A stretch of DNA of 64,000 nucleotides, from assembly GCF_007828035.1 (NCBI RefSeq), contig NZ_VITV01000004.1, positions 325,559-389,558 of the forward strand, written 5' to 3'. Positions within the stretch are counted from its first letter, which is position 1. Each line of letters begins with the position of its first letter. A program made the translations under genes and the position numbers. Positions 18,986 through 27,914 of this stretch are shown here, piece after piece. The DNA comes from Nitrospirillum amazonense (GTDB lineage Bacteria; Pseudomonadota; Alphaproteobacteria; Azospirillales; Azospirillaceae). The notes beneath the pieces are model-generated. The model was not told the DNA's origin. It did not search any database and saw only the letters and a list, made by a program, of their open reading frames with translations.

Positions 18986-19825
18986 TCAGGCCTTCAGCTT
19001 GTAGCCGGTGGAAACCATGCGCAGGGCCACCAGCCAGAGGACGAGGTTGATGCCCAGCATCACGGCGATGCCGGTGCCCAGCGTGCCGTCGGTGCGGCCG
19101 ATGAAGCCGTAGCGGAACCCGTCGATGAAATAGAAGAAGGGGTTCACATGGGCCACGGTGTGGAAGAAGCGCGGCGCGCTGTCCAGCGTGTAGAAGGTGC
19201 CCGACAGGAAGGACAGGGGCGTGATCACGAAGTTGGTGATGGCCGCCATGTGGTCGAACTTATCCGCCCAGATGCCGCCGATGAGGCCCAGCAGCGACAG
19301 CAGCATGGAGGCCATCACGGCATGGAACAGGACGTAGAAGGGCGCGTGCAGGCCCAGCGGCACCACCAGCTGGATGACGATCCAAGTAACGAGACCCACC
19401 ATCAGCCCACGCACGATGCCGCCGGTGACGAAGGCGGACACGAACTCGAACGGCGACAGGGGCGGCATCAACACATCGACGATGTTGCCCTGAACCTTGG
19501 ACACGAGCACGGAGGACGAGGTGTTGGCGAAGGCGTTCTGCGCCATGCCCATCATGATCAGGCCCGGGCCCAGGAAGCGCAGGAAGGGCACGTCGCCCAC
19601 CATGCGCACCACGCCGCCCAATGCCAAGGCGAACACGGAATAGAACAGCAGCGTCGTCACCACCGGCGCGGCGATGGTTTGCACCCAGACCTTCAGGAAG
19701 CGCCGTATCTCCCGCTTCGTCAGGGTGGTGAAGCCCACCCAGTTGATGGCGCCCAGGGCCCGGGGAGCCGGGACGGGCGTCGCGGCGGCGATGCCGGACA
19801 AGGGGGACTGCTGCAGCATGGTCAT
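18986..19825 (-). CDS. ABC-2 type transporter permease, first of a tandem pair
   Basis: This 279-residue permease has six predicted membrane spans and the ABC-2 motif stretch FVITPLSFLSGTFYTLDSAP followed by VNPFFYFIDGFRYG. It is homologous to the next gene. The start was taken at 19825; a second ATG two codons later is possible. It is divergent from recX, with 147 bases between the start codons. It is the first gene of the permease pair. Confidence 0.88.
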   Translation of the reverse strand: MTMLQQSPLSGIAAATPVPAPRALGAINWVGFTTLTKREIRRFLKVWVQTIAAPVVTTLLFYSVFALALGGVVRMVGDVPFLRFLGPGLIMMGMAQNAFANTSSSVLVSKVQGNIVDVLMPPLSPFEFVSAFVTGGIVRGLMVGLVTWIVIQLVVPLGLHAPFYVLFHAVMASMLLSLLGLIGGIWADKFDHMAAITNFVITPLSFLSGTFYTLDSAPRFFHTVAHVNPFFYFIDGFRYGFIGRTDGTLGTGIAVMLGINLVLWLVALRMVSTGYKLKA

Positions 19826-19972
19826 GGATTTAAGGCGCCCGTGCGGAAGGGTCCGGGGATGTGCCCCGGCAAGGCTGGGCCCGACCTTAACGCCGCGCCC
19901 CCCATCCGGCAATATGAGCGGCATCACAGGGGCCGGCACAACGATGGCGTGGCGGCGTTCCTCGGGGCTACC

Positions 19973-20590
19973 ATGGCCGGCATGACCGACGATCTTTTCG
20001 ACCCGCCCGCCCGCCCTGCCCCTCGCCAGCCCGCCCAGCGCCGGGGCCCGAGGCGGGTCAGCGCCGCCTATCTGGAGCGCGCCGCCCTGCATTACCTGGA
20101 GCGCTTCGCCGCCTCCACCGCCGCGCTGCGCCGCGTGCTGATGCGCAAGGTGGACATGTCGGCAGCCGCCCACGGCACAGACCGGGCGCAAGGGGCGGAG
20201 TGGGTGGAGGCGCTGATTTCCCGTTACCAGCAGAGCGGCCTGCTGAACGACCGCGTCTACGCCGAGGGCCGCGTGGCCAGCCTGCACCGCCGGGGTGGAT
20301 CCACCCGCACCATCCGTCAGAAGATGGCGGCCAAGGGCGTGGACGCCGATCTGGTCGATGCCGCCTTGGGCGAACTCGCCCGCGATCTGGGTGATGCCGA
20401 GGAAGGCTCGACAGACCTGCGTGCCGCCCACGCCTACGCCCGCCGCCGCCGGCTGGGCCCCTTCCGACCTGAGGCGGAGCGGGAGGCCAGGCGCGACAAG
20501 GACCTGGCCACCCTGGCCCGCGCCGGCTTCGATTTCGACACCGCCGCGCGTATCGTGGACGCGGCCGATCCGGACGAAATCCTCGGGTGA
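19973..20590 (+). CDS. recX: RecX family regulatory protein
   Basis: RecX modulates RecA filament growth. The protein is about 205 residues and built of three-helix repeats. Recognisable stretches are AALHYLERFAASTAALRRVLMRKV near the N-terminus and LNDRVYAEGRVASLHRRGGSTRTIRQKMAAKGVD in the middle. The start is uncertain: the ATG at 19973 has CGGGG five bases upstream, and the ATG at 19982 is an alternative. No recA lies in the window. Its stop is convergent with the mechanosensitive channel gene. Confidence 0.85.
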   Translation: MAGMTDDLFDPPARPAPRQPAQRRGPRRVSAAYLERAALHYLERFAASTAALRRVLMRKVDMSAAAHGTDRAQGAEWVEALISRYQQSGLLNDRVYAEGRVASLHRRGGSTRTIRQKMAAKGVDADLVDAALGELARDLGDAEEGSTDLRAAHAYARRRRLGPFRPEAEREARRDKDLATLARAGFDFDTAARIVDAADPDEILG

Positions 20591-20616
20591 CGCCGCCCCT
20601 CTAACCGGGAAGGGCC

Positions 20617-23133
20617 TCAGACCGGGAAGGGGATGCCCTCGGCGTCGAAGCGCAGCTTCAGGCGGCGGTTGAACTCGCGGCCCACGGCCAGCTGGCGGCG
20701 GGGGCGGGTCTTGATGCGGAACTTGATCTTCACCGCCTTCTCGGCGAATTCGCTGACGCCCAGGATTTCCAGGGGCGCCAGGATGGCGGGGCCGAACAGG
20801 CTGTCGCTTTGCAGTTCCTCGCCGATCTCGGTCATGATCTGGGTGGCCCGGTTCAGGTCGGTGGCGTAGGCGATGCCGAAATCGGCGGTGAAGTAGCTGT
20901 AGTCCTTGGTCAGGTTGGAGATGCCGGTGACGGCGCTGAACGGCACGGTATGGACCGCACCGCTGTCGTCGCGCAGGCGGATGGTGCGGATGGTCAGTCC
21001 TTCCACCGTGCCGGTGTAGCCGGCCAGCGTCACGGAATCGCCGACGGAGATCGTATCCTCGAACAGGATGAACAGGCCGGTGATGACGTCCTTCACCAGG
21101 GACTGCGAGCCGAAGCCGATGGCGACGCCGATGACGCCGGCACCGGCCAGCAGCGGGGCGATGTTGACCCCGATCTCCGCCAGCACGGTCAGCCCCACCA
21201 TGACCAGCAGCATCACCAGCACGGCGTTGCGCACCAGGGGCAGCAGGGTGCGGATGCGGGCGCTGCGCTCCACCAGGCGGCCGTGGCGGTCGGTGGTGTT
21301 GAGGTAGCGTTCAATGCCGCCGCTGACCAGTTCCCACACGATCAGCGCGAAGATGACCATGAGGACGATGGTGAGAAGGGAGGCGCTGGCCCGCTGGCCG
21401 AAGGGGGTGCTGAGCCAGCCGAAACTGTCCACGCCCCAGGCCTGCAGCACGGTCAGCAATCCCGCCAGCCACACCACCACCTTGGCGCCCCGGTGCAGGA
21501 TGGGCAGATAGCGGTTGGCGCGGGATTCCAGCAGCGGATACTGGCGCTTCAGATCATCCGGGATGGCGAAGCCGCGCCGGATCAGGCGGTCTATCCCCTC
21601 CATCAGGAGGCGGGCCACGATCAGGGTGACGACGCTGATCAGGGTGGCGCGGGAAACGAAGCCGAAGCCGCCCTTCACCTCCAGCGCCCAGATGCCGTAG
21701 ATGGCCACCAGATAGACGATGGCCAGGATGTGCCAGACTTCCGCCAGGCGGCGCCGGACCAGCCCCCAGGCGGTCGGCGCGGGCGGGGGGGTGGCGACCA
21801 TGGGGCTGTCGCCGGAGATTTCGGCCGCCAGTTGCGCCTCAAGCGCGCCGTCATCATGCGGGTCTTGCGGCAGCAGGGGGTCCCGGCCCCGGATCCAGTC
21901 CGCCACGCTCTGCCGGTTCTGCAGCACCAGGATTACCAGCATGATGCCGACGATCAGGCCCACCACCTTCAGCAAGGCCATGTAGGGGCGATAGGGCAGG
22001 CCCAGCTGATAGGCCACCTGCGCCACGAAGTAGCCATAGACGGCGGTCAGGGCGATGCGGCGCACCCAGATGTAGATGTAGTGCGCCGTCTCATCCCCCA
22101 CGGGGAGCAAGCGTAGGGAAGGGGCGCCCGGCGACAGCAGGAAGCGGGCCGCCAGCGTCGCGCCCTGCACCAGCAAGCTGGACACGATGATGCCCAGCGC
22201 CGCCGTGGAGGCGGGCTTGGGCGGATGGGTCAGGGTCTGCACGCCATAGGCCGCCAGGGCGAAGGCCACCATGGGCACGATGTCCAGCAGGGTGCGGGTC
22301 AGCAGCAGGCCCAGGCGCACGCCCCAGTTCCGGGGCTGGCGATGTTCCAGACCCCGGCGCGGGCGCGCCAGCAGCCAGAATGTCGCCAGACGGGCGACAT
22401 AGCCGGCGATGACCACCAGCAACACCTCACCCAGCAGGATGCCCCACTGCACACGCAGGCGGGGATCGGACATCTGACGGTCCAGCCAGCGGTAGGCCTT
22501 GGGCAGATCCAGCAAGGCCTGGCCGGCGGCCGCGATCTCCTCGCTGAATTCCTCGATGCGGTCTGACAGGGCGTCCAGCATGCGGGCACCCAGCGCTTCC
22601 ACCTCCGACTCCTGCGCCGGCGCAGCAGGAGTGGCTGCCGCGGCAGGAGCCGTGACGGGGGCCGTGACGGGAGAAGGGGCTGGGGTGGAAGCTGGGGCGG
22701 AGGTGGCACCGGGGTTCGCGTCGGCCAACAGCTTCAGCTGGGCGATCAGGGCATCGCGGCGCTGGGGGTCTTGCAGGGTCTGGAGCAGGGCAGCCGCCTG
22801 GGAAGAAGCGGCAGCCGAAACGGCATGGCTGGCGGGGGGCGAAACGGGCACCGGCACGGGAACGGCCACCGGCTCCTTGGCCGCTTCCCCGTGCGGGGTC
22901 TGCGCGTCATCCCGCGCTTTCCCATCCGCGTCCCCACCCGCATCCGGTGGCCGCTGATCGGTCGGCGGCTGGTGGGCCTGGGCCAAGTCGGTGGAGGATG
23001 GGTCGGGCGAAGATGGGTCGGCGGGCGCGGCCGCGGGCGCGCCCTGCGCCGCCCGGGCGGGCGGCATCGCGGGCGACAGCAGCAGGGACGCCAGAAGCGC
23101 CAGGGAAACGGCAAAAAGGGCTTTCCGCATCAT
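20617..23133 (-). CDS. MscS-family mechanosensitive ion channel with large N-terminal region
   Basis: This 838-residue protein is a large MscS-like channel. A signal peptide (RKALFAVSLALLASLLL, cleaved near ARA-AQ) is followed by a Pro/Ala-rich periplasmic linker of about 100 residues and then a periplasmic helical part. About ten membrane segments follow. The pore helix and beta domain (AGAGVIGVAIGFGSQSLVKDVITG, then EDTISVGDSV) are near residue 610. The C-terminal alpha/beta cage ends at the stop. It would gate in response to hypo-osmotic membrane tension. The ATG at 23133 places the signal peptide at the N-terminus; a TTG at 23181 was rejected. Confidence 0.9.
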   Translation of the reverse strand: MMRKALFAVSLALLASLLLSPAMPPARAAQGAPAAAPADPSSPDPSSTDLAQAHQPPTDQRPPDAGGDADGKARDDAQTPHGEAAKEPVAVPVPVPVSPPASHAVSAAASSQAAALLQTLQDPQRRDALIAQLKLLADANPGATSAPASTPAPSPVTAPVTAPAAAATPAAPAQESEVEALGARMLDALSDRIEEFSEEIAAAGQALLDLPKAYRWLDRQMSDPRLRVQWGILLGEVLLVVIAGYVARLATFWLLARPRRGLEHRQPRNWGVRLGLLLTRTLLDIVPMVAFALAAYGVQTLTHPPKPASTAALGIIVSSLLVQGATLAARFLLSPGAPSLRLLPVGDETAHYIYIWVRRIALTAVYGYFVAQVAYQLGLPYRPYMALLKVVGLIVGIMLVILVLQNRQSVADWIRGRDPLLPQDPHDDGALEAQLAAEISGDSPMVATPPPAPTAWGLVRRRLAEVWHILAIVYLVAIYGIWALEVKGGFGFVSRATLISVVTLIVARLLMEGIDRLIRRGFAIPDDLKRQYPLLESRANRYLPILHRGAKVVVWLAGLLTVLQAWGVDSFGWLSTPFGQRASASLLTIVLMVIFALIVWELVSGGIERYLNTTDRHGRLVERSARIRTLLPLVRNAVLVMLLVMVGLTVLAEIGVNIAPLLAGAGVIGVAIGFGSQSLVKDVITGLFILFEDTISVGDSVTLAGYTGTVEGLTIRTIRLRDDSGAVHTVPFSAVTGISNLTKDYSYFTADFGIAYATDLNRATQIMTEIGEELQSDSLFGPAILAPLEILGVSEFAEKAVKIKFRIKTRPRRQLAVGREFNRRLKLRFDAEGIPFPV

Positions 23134-23460
23134 CCGCAACAATCGGGTGGGTGTATCAAGGGCCGGGGACCAGGGGTCCAAGGATCAAGGAAGGGGCCGA
23201 ACGTTAACCTTAAAGGGTAGGACTGCCAACGGCCGGACGAGGGATGTTGCCGTAAAGCATAGGTCCCGAAGCACAGTTCCCGCCAAAATTGCCGCTGCAT
23301 GGTAGGCAGGCGGGGCGGGGCGCACTATCCTTAAGATTGTGGCGGCGGCGCGGCATGTGGACCCGGCGCCCACGATTTGACACAACGTTTCCCCGTGATT
23401 CCCGCGGGCACCCGGCCAATTCCCGGCCGCCCCCGGCTGATTATGTGAGTAACCCGGCGC

Positions 23461-24183
23461 ATGGCCACGGACAGTCCCGACGACACCATACCGGATGCCG
23501 CCCTGGGCGCCGATGACCACAAGACCCCTGAGAGCAAGTTGGTGGCGACCAAGCGCGCCTGGGCGCGCGACGGCCGGCTGCTGACCGGCGCCCAGGCCGA
23601 CCGGGACCGGACCGACCCTGCGGCGGCCCGCCCGCGCCTGCCACCGGGACAGCGCCTGGTGACCAACTGGCCGGTGCTGGACCTGGGCATCCTGCCGGAC
23701 GTGGGCACCGACGACTGGACCCTGACGGTGGACGGGCTGGTGGACCATCCCCTCACCTGGCGGTGGGCGGATTTCCAGGATCAGCCGGCGTTCAGCGACA
23801 CGTCCGACATCCACTGCGTCACGTCCTGGTCGCGTTATGACAACCAGTGGCGGGGCGTTTCCGCCGACCACATCGTGGCGCTGGCCCGGCCCCAGGCGGA
23901 CGCGGCCCATGTCCTGCTGCACAGCTATGACGGCTACACCACCAACCTCAACCTGGCGGCGTTCAGCGCGCCCGATGTGCTGCTGGCCACCACCTGGCAG
24001 GGCCAGCCCCTGACGCGGGAACATGGCGGGCCGGTACGGCTGGTGGTGCCCCAGGCCTATTTCTGGAAGTCGGCCAAGTGGCTGCGCCGCATCCAGTTCG
24101 TCAACGACGACACGCCAGGGTTCTGGGAAGTGCGGGGGTACCATAACGAGGGCGATCCCTGGACCGAACAGCGGTACGGTTGA
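23461..24183 (+). CDS. Sulfite oxidase-like molybdopterin oxidoreductase (cytoplasmic type)
   Basis: This 240-residue protein has the sulfite-oxidase molybdopterin fold. The molybdenum-coordinating cysteine is Cys119 in SDIHCVTSWSR, and the GGPVRLVVPQAYFWKSAKWLRRIQF segment completes the cofactor pocket. It lacks a Tat signal, so unlike MsrP/YedY it would stay in the cytoplasm. The 'sulfite oxidase-like oxidoreductase' group fits its length. The substrate is unknown. A glutathione peroxidase gene follows after 9 bases and is probably co-transcribed, hinting at a redox-repair role. Confidence 0.88.
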   Translation: MATDSPDDTIPDAALGADDHKTPESKLVATKRAWARDGRLLTGAQADRDRTDPAAARPRLPPGQRLVTNWPVLDLGILPDVGTDDWTLTVDGLVDHPLTWRWADFQDQPAFSDTSDIHCVTSWSRYDNQWRGVSADHIVALARPQADAAHVLLHSYDGYTTNLNLAAFSAPDVLLATTWQGQPLTREHGGPVRLVVPQAYFWKSAKWLRRIQFVNDDTPGFWEVRGYHNEGDPWTEQRYG

Positions 24184-24192
24184 GACCTGTAG

Positions 24193-24816
24193 ATGAGCCA
24201 GAACAGTTTTCCCCGCATGGCCCCCCGCGCGGCCGATCGCACAGCCTCTTTCGCGCCGCCCCCGCGCGCCCCTTCCAATTCCCAGGTCAGGCCCATGGAG
24301 CAAACGAAGACGCGGGAACGGCTGAACGCCCACAGCTTCACCTTTCCCAGCCTGACCGGGGATGGAACCATACCGCTGGGCGCCTTCAAGGGCCGACCGG
24401 TGCTGGTGGTGAACACGGCGTCGGCCTGCGGCTACACCCCGCAATATGCCGAGCTGCAGACGCTGTGGACCCGCCTGCGCGGCCGGGGCCTGGTGGTGGT
24501 GGGCGTGCCGTCCAACGATTTCGGCGGGCAGGAGCCTGGCAGCCCGGCGGAGATCGCGCAGTTCTGCGCCACTACCTACGGCGTGGATTTCCCCCTGACG
24601 GCCAAGCAGACCGTGATCGGCCCCAACGCCCACCCCTTTTTCCAGTGGGTGGTCAGCAGCGTGGGGGAAGCAGCGGGCCGGCCGCGCTGGAACTTTCAGA
24701 AGCATCTGATCACGCCCGACGGGCGGCTGGCGGAAATCTGGCCATCCCCCGTGCGCCCCATGGCCGACGTGGTGCTGGAAAGCATTCTCGGTCTGCTGAA
24801 CAAAGCCGGGCTCTGA
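24193..24816 (+). CDS. Glutathione peroxidase family protein
   Basis: This is a thiol peroxidase of the GPx family. From the ATG at 24193 the protein is 207 residues. The peroxidatic Cys79 lies in NTASACGYTPQY, Gln113 in the NDFGGQEPGS loop, and the catalytic Trp and Asn in RWNFQKHL. The first 34 residues are Pro/Ala-rich and outside the usual family fold, so the internal ATG at 24295 may be the true start (173 residues). Bacterial Cys-GPx enzymes generally use thioredoxin as reductant. Confidence 0.9.
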   Translation: MSQNSFPRMAPRAADRTASFAPPPRAPSNSQVRPMEQTKTRERLNAHSFTFPSLTGDGTIPLGAFKGRPVLVVNTASACGYTPQYAELQTLWTRLRGRGLVVVGVPSNDFGGQEPGSPAEIAQFCATTYGVDFPLTAKQTVIGPNAHPFFQWVVSSVGEAAGRPRWNFQKHLITPDGRLAEIWPSPVRPMADVVLESILGLLNKAGL

Positions 24817-24866
24817 GCGCTACGGCCCCCGCCGGTGCGGGTCCCCGGTGACGGGACCGGTGACGG

Positions 24867-26906
24867 TCAGTTCGCCGCGGCCACCAGCCCGATGTCCGGC
24901 CACACCCGGTCGGCGGGCATGATGACACGGGCGATGGTGCCGGTACCGGGCTCGCTCTCGATCTCCAGCTTGCCGTCGTGCAGTTCCACCAGGGCACGCA
25001 CCAGGGGCAGGCCCAGGCCGGCGCCGCCGGCGGTGCGGGTCAGCGGGTTCTCGATCTGGCGGAAGGGTTCCAGGGCGCGGCCGATGTCTTCCGCCCGCAT
25101 GCCGATACCCGTATCGGCCACGGTGATGACCAGGCGGCCGTCGCCGTCGACCACGGCGCCCAGGGTGACGGTGCCGCCCTTCAGTGTGAATTTCACAGCG
25201 TTGGCCAGCAGGTTGGACAGCAACTGCTTCAGCGCCACCTCGTCCGCGCGCAGGCGGGGCAGGAAGTCGGCATAGTCGGTCTGCAGATGGATGCCGCCGC
25301 GGATGGCCCGTTCCTTCACCACCCGCAGGCAGGAGGCGAAGACGCGCGGCAGATCCACCATGTGCTCGTTCAGCTCACGCTTTCCGGCCTCGATCTTGGA
25401 CAGGTCCAGGATGTCGTTGATCAGGTCCAGCAGCATGCGACCGCTGTCGTGGATGTCCTTGGCGTATTCGGCGTAGGCGGGGTTGTCGATGGGGCCCAGC
25501 GACTGGCTGCCGATGATCTCGGAAAAACCGATGATGGCGTTCAGGGGCGTGCGCAGCTCATGGCTCATGTTGGCCAGGAATTCGGTCTTGGAGCGGCTGG
25601 CGAATTCCGATTGCTCCTTGGCCAGACGCAGCGCCACCTCTGCCCGGCGGCGGTCGGTGATGTCGTCGGCCGTGCCCTGTATGGCGTAGGCGCGGCCCGC
25701 CCCATCCAGCAGCACCCGGGCGGACAGGGATGCCCAGAGGGTGCTGCCATCCCGGCGGCGGATCTCGGCCGCGAAATCCTGGATGGCGCCACGGTCCATG
25801 ACCTCCCGGGGAAATTCCACCCGGGGGCGCGGATCGACGAACAGCTGCGTCCAGGCGTCGGTCAAGGTGGTCGCCAGATCCTCTTCCGAGGCATAGCCCA
25901 GCATGCGCACCAGGGCGGGGTTGGCCGACAGGATGGCGCCCCCGACGGTGATGGTGAACATGCCCTCAACCGCGTTCTCATAGATGTCGCGGTACTTCCG
26001 CTCGCTGGCATGCAGCACGGCGTTGGCCTGTTCCAGGCTGCCCATCAGCACGGTGCGGTCATGGGCGCGGCGGCGGCTGACCATCAGCACCAGGCTGACG
26101 CCGAAGGTCAACGCGAAGCCGAAGACCAGCACGGCCTCCACCTCCCACGACTGGCGGGCCAGGCCGGCCACCAGGTCGCCCGTCATGTCCAGCCACCATA
26201 CCCCGTCGCCGATGGAGAGGGCGCGGCTGAATTCGGAGGTGGCGGTGGCGGTATGCCCCGTCTGGACGAAGGCGGCCTCGCCCCCGCGCGACCGCAGGCT
26301 GAGCCGGGTCCATAGGGCAGGATCGGCCTGCCCCTCCATGCGCAGGGTCAGCAGGTCGCGCAGGTCGATGCGGGCCACCAGCGCCATCCCACCACTGGGC
26401 GCGCCACTAGACGCGCCGCTGGGCGCCACCCCGGATGTGGACCGCGCCAGCAACAGGTTGGCGCCATCGGCGCTCAGGCGCACGGTGACGCCCTCGGGCG
26501 AAAGCGGGAGGTCGGCCATGTCGGCCGGCGCGATTTCGGCCCCTATGGGACCAGTGCGCAGTATGCGACCGCCCGGCCCCACCCAGGACACGGCCCGGAT
26601 CTCGGGCCGGAGGTCGATCAGCAGGGCCACCTGGCGGTCGAATTCCGCCGGGGAGGGGTTGGCGGTCAGGAAGTCGCCCTCCGCGCCTAGGGTGGCGGCG
26701 ATGCGGTCCAGGCGTTGCTGCACGTGGCGGCTGCGGGCGTCGGCCTCATCCGCCAGCCGGGCCTGGGCCACGCCCGACAGCATGGAATGGACGTAGAATG
26801 CGGCCAGGACGGTCAGGACAATACCGGAGAGGGCGGCCAAAATCGGGCCGCGGGTCAGAAAAAAGACGGCCGGGCGGCGACGCCGCGCGGTCTCCAACAC
26901 CGACAT
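24867..26906 (-). CDS. Membrane-bound PAS sensor histidine kinase
   Basis: This 679-residue sensor kinase has one membrane span near residues 19-42, an extracytoplasmic sensing region of about 210 residues, and a second span near 265-285. A PAS domain (about 310-420) is followed by a HisKA dimerisation domain with the phospho-acceptor His449 (MSHELRTPLNAIIGFSE). The HATPase domain has an N-box (LLSNLLANAVKFT), DTGIGM and GAGLGLPLV. There is no fused receiver and no response-regulator gene beside it, so it is an orphan kinase in this window. The signal is unknown. The extracytoplasmic linker includes an SGVAPSGASSGAPSGG low-complexity insert. Confidence 0.92.
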   Translation of the reverse strand: MSVLETARRRRPAVFFLTRGPILAALSGIVLTVLAAFYVHSMLSGVAQARLADEADARSRHVQQRLDRIAATLGAEGDFLTANPSPAEFDRQVALLIDLRPEIRAVSWVGPGGRILRTGPIGAEIAPADMADLPLSPEGVTVRLSADGANLLLARSTSGVAPSGASSGAPSGGMALVARIDLRDLLTLRMEGQADPALWTRLSLRSRGGEAAFVQTGHTATATSEFSRALSIGDGVWWLDMTGDLVAGLARQSWEVEAVLVFGFALTFGVSLVLMVSRRRAHDRTVLMGSLEQANAVLHASERKYRDIYENAVEGMFTITVGGAILSANPALVRMLGYASEEDLATTLTDAWTQLFVDPRPRVEFPREVMDRGAIQDFAAEIRRRDGSTLWASLSARVLLDGAGRAYAIQGTADDITDRRRAEVALRLAKEQSEFASRSKTEFLANMSHELRTPLNAIIGFSEIIGSQSLGPIDNPAYAEYAKDIHDSGRMLLDLINDILDLSKIEAGKRELNEHMVDLPRVFASCLRVVKERAIRGGIHLQTDYADFLPRLRADEVALKQLLSNLLANAVKFTLKGGTVTLGAVVDGDGRLVITVADTGIGMRAEDIGRALEPFRQIENPLTRTAGGAGLGLPLVRALVELHDGKLEIESEPGTGTIARVIMPADRVWPDIGLVAAAN

Positions 26907-27071
26907 CCTGGCAATACCTCTCCGCTTCCCCTTGGGGCCACATCCCCTGCGTCCCCTGGGCGCCCCCGGCGGCTTCGCAAGCGCGCAGGATAACCCTATT
27001 CCTAACCCCAAAGATACAACGGCGGGTTAACATCCTGTCAGAAAGTGTAGGATGGCGTAGGAAAGGCGGCC

Positions 27072-27410
27072 ATGGGAAAGGGCGACACGATACGTCCGCC
27101 GCCGCTATATCTGACATTCCCGCAACCGACCGGCGCCGACACCGTGACCGATAGCCCCATCCCCTCCACCGGCCCCGATCCCAGGGTTCCCGATCCGGAC
27201 GATTACGTGGCCAGCCCCTGCACCCGGGTCTGCCGCATCGACGCGCGCAACGGCTTGTGCGCCGGTTGCCAGCGCACCTTGGAAGAGATCACCTTGTGGG
27301 GCGGGATGACGCCGGACCAGCGGCGCGCGGTGCTGGCCACCCTGCCGGAGCGACGCAAGGCCAGGCGCACCATGGTCCGCTGGCGCCACGGCAGCCAGCC
27401 GGGGACGTAA
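27072..27410 (+). CDS. DUF1289 family protein (cysteine-motif)
   Basis: This is a 112-residue protein whose second half is the DUF1289 domain. It has the spaced cysteines of SPCTRVCRID and GLCAGCQRTLEEI, followed by WGGMTPDQRRAVLATLPERR. Proteins of this kind probably bind a metal through the four cysteines; the function is unknown. An AGGAAAGG sequence supports the ATG at 27072. A GTG at 27144 just before the conserved part is an alternative. It is convergent with the small gene at 27425. Confidence 0.8.
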   Translation: MGKGDTIRPPPLYLTFPQPTGADTVTDSPIPSTGPDPRVPDPDDYVASPCTRVCRIDARNGLCAGCQRTLEEITLWGGMTPDQRRAVLATLPERRKARRTMVRWRHGSQPGT

Positions 27411-27424
27411 ACGTAAGGGACGGG

Positions 27425-27637
27425 TCAGTCCGTCCGGTTATCCGGATCGTCGCCTTCGGCGAAAGCGCGGGCGCCCCACATGAGGCGTTCGATCTCACGG
27501 ATACGGTCGCCCTGGCGACGCAACCGTTCGGCATTGACGACATTGCCGCCCGGCGCCCCATCGGGGCCCGAGCCCCTGGAAGCCCTGGGTGCCCGCTTGG
27601 GGCTATCCTCCCCGCCGAGATCGTCCGCGCCAGCCAT
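27425..27637 (-). CDS. Small putative protein, 70 aa
   Basis: This is a weakly supported ORF of 70 residues with a GAGG ribosome-binding site 8 bases before the ATG at 27637. The first half is Gly/Pro-rich. The second half contains a charged helix (NAERLRRQGDRIREIERLMWGARA) that could form a short coiled coil. I recognise no family. It ends 14 bases from the convergent DUF1289 stop. A strongly folded region lies upstream. Confidence 0.4.
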   Translation of the reverse strand: MAGADDLGGEDSPKRAPRASRGSGPDGAPGGNVVNAERLRRQGDRIREIERLMWGARAFAEGDDPDNRTD

Positions 27638-27781
27638 CGACCGCCTCATCGACCGGACGCCGATGCCGTGCCACCGGCGCCCTCTGGTTCATGCAAGTAT
27701 CACGAAGCGTATCATGGCCCTGGGCGACCCGCATCCCGGAAAGCCCGCCAAATCGTTCGGACAGGGTGATAATAAGTAGAC

Positions 27782-27866
27782 GGTGTGACCTGATTTCAAC
27801 GGTCCCCCGACCCCTATTTCCGCAGTGGGCTGCACCTGGCGTTTCCAGCGGCGGAAATGTCACACC
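27782..27866. other. Nested perfect stems, candidate structured RNA
   Basis: GGTGTGAC (27782-27789) pairs with GTCACACC (27859-27866). Directly inside on the 3' side, GCGGAAAT (27851-27858) pairs with ATTTCCGC (27816-27823). A small CTGG/CCAG hairpin (27836-27848) caps the inner arm. Both 8-bp stems are perfect. The element sits between the gshB stop and the 70-aa gene, so it could be a gshB 3' UTR structure or a leader. Confidence 0.5.
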
Positions 27867-27914
27867 AACGCCGCCGAGCCACCCGCCGCCCGAGCCACCC
27901 TGGGCCCCATGGCT

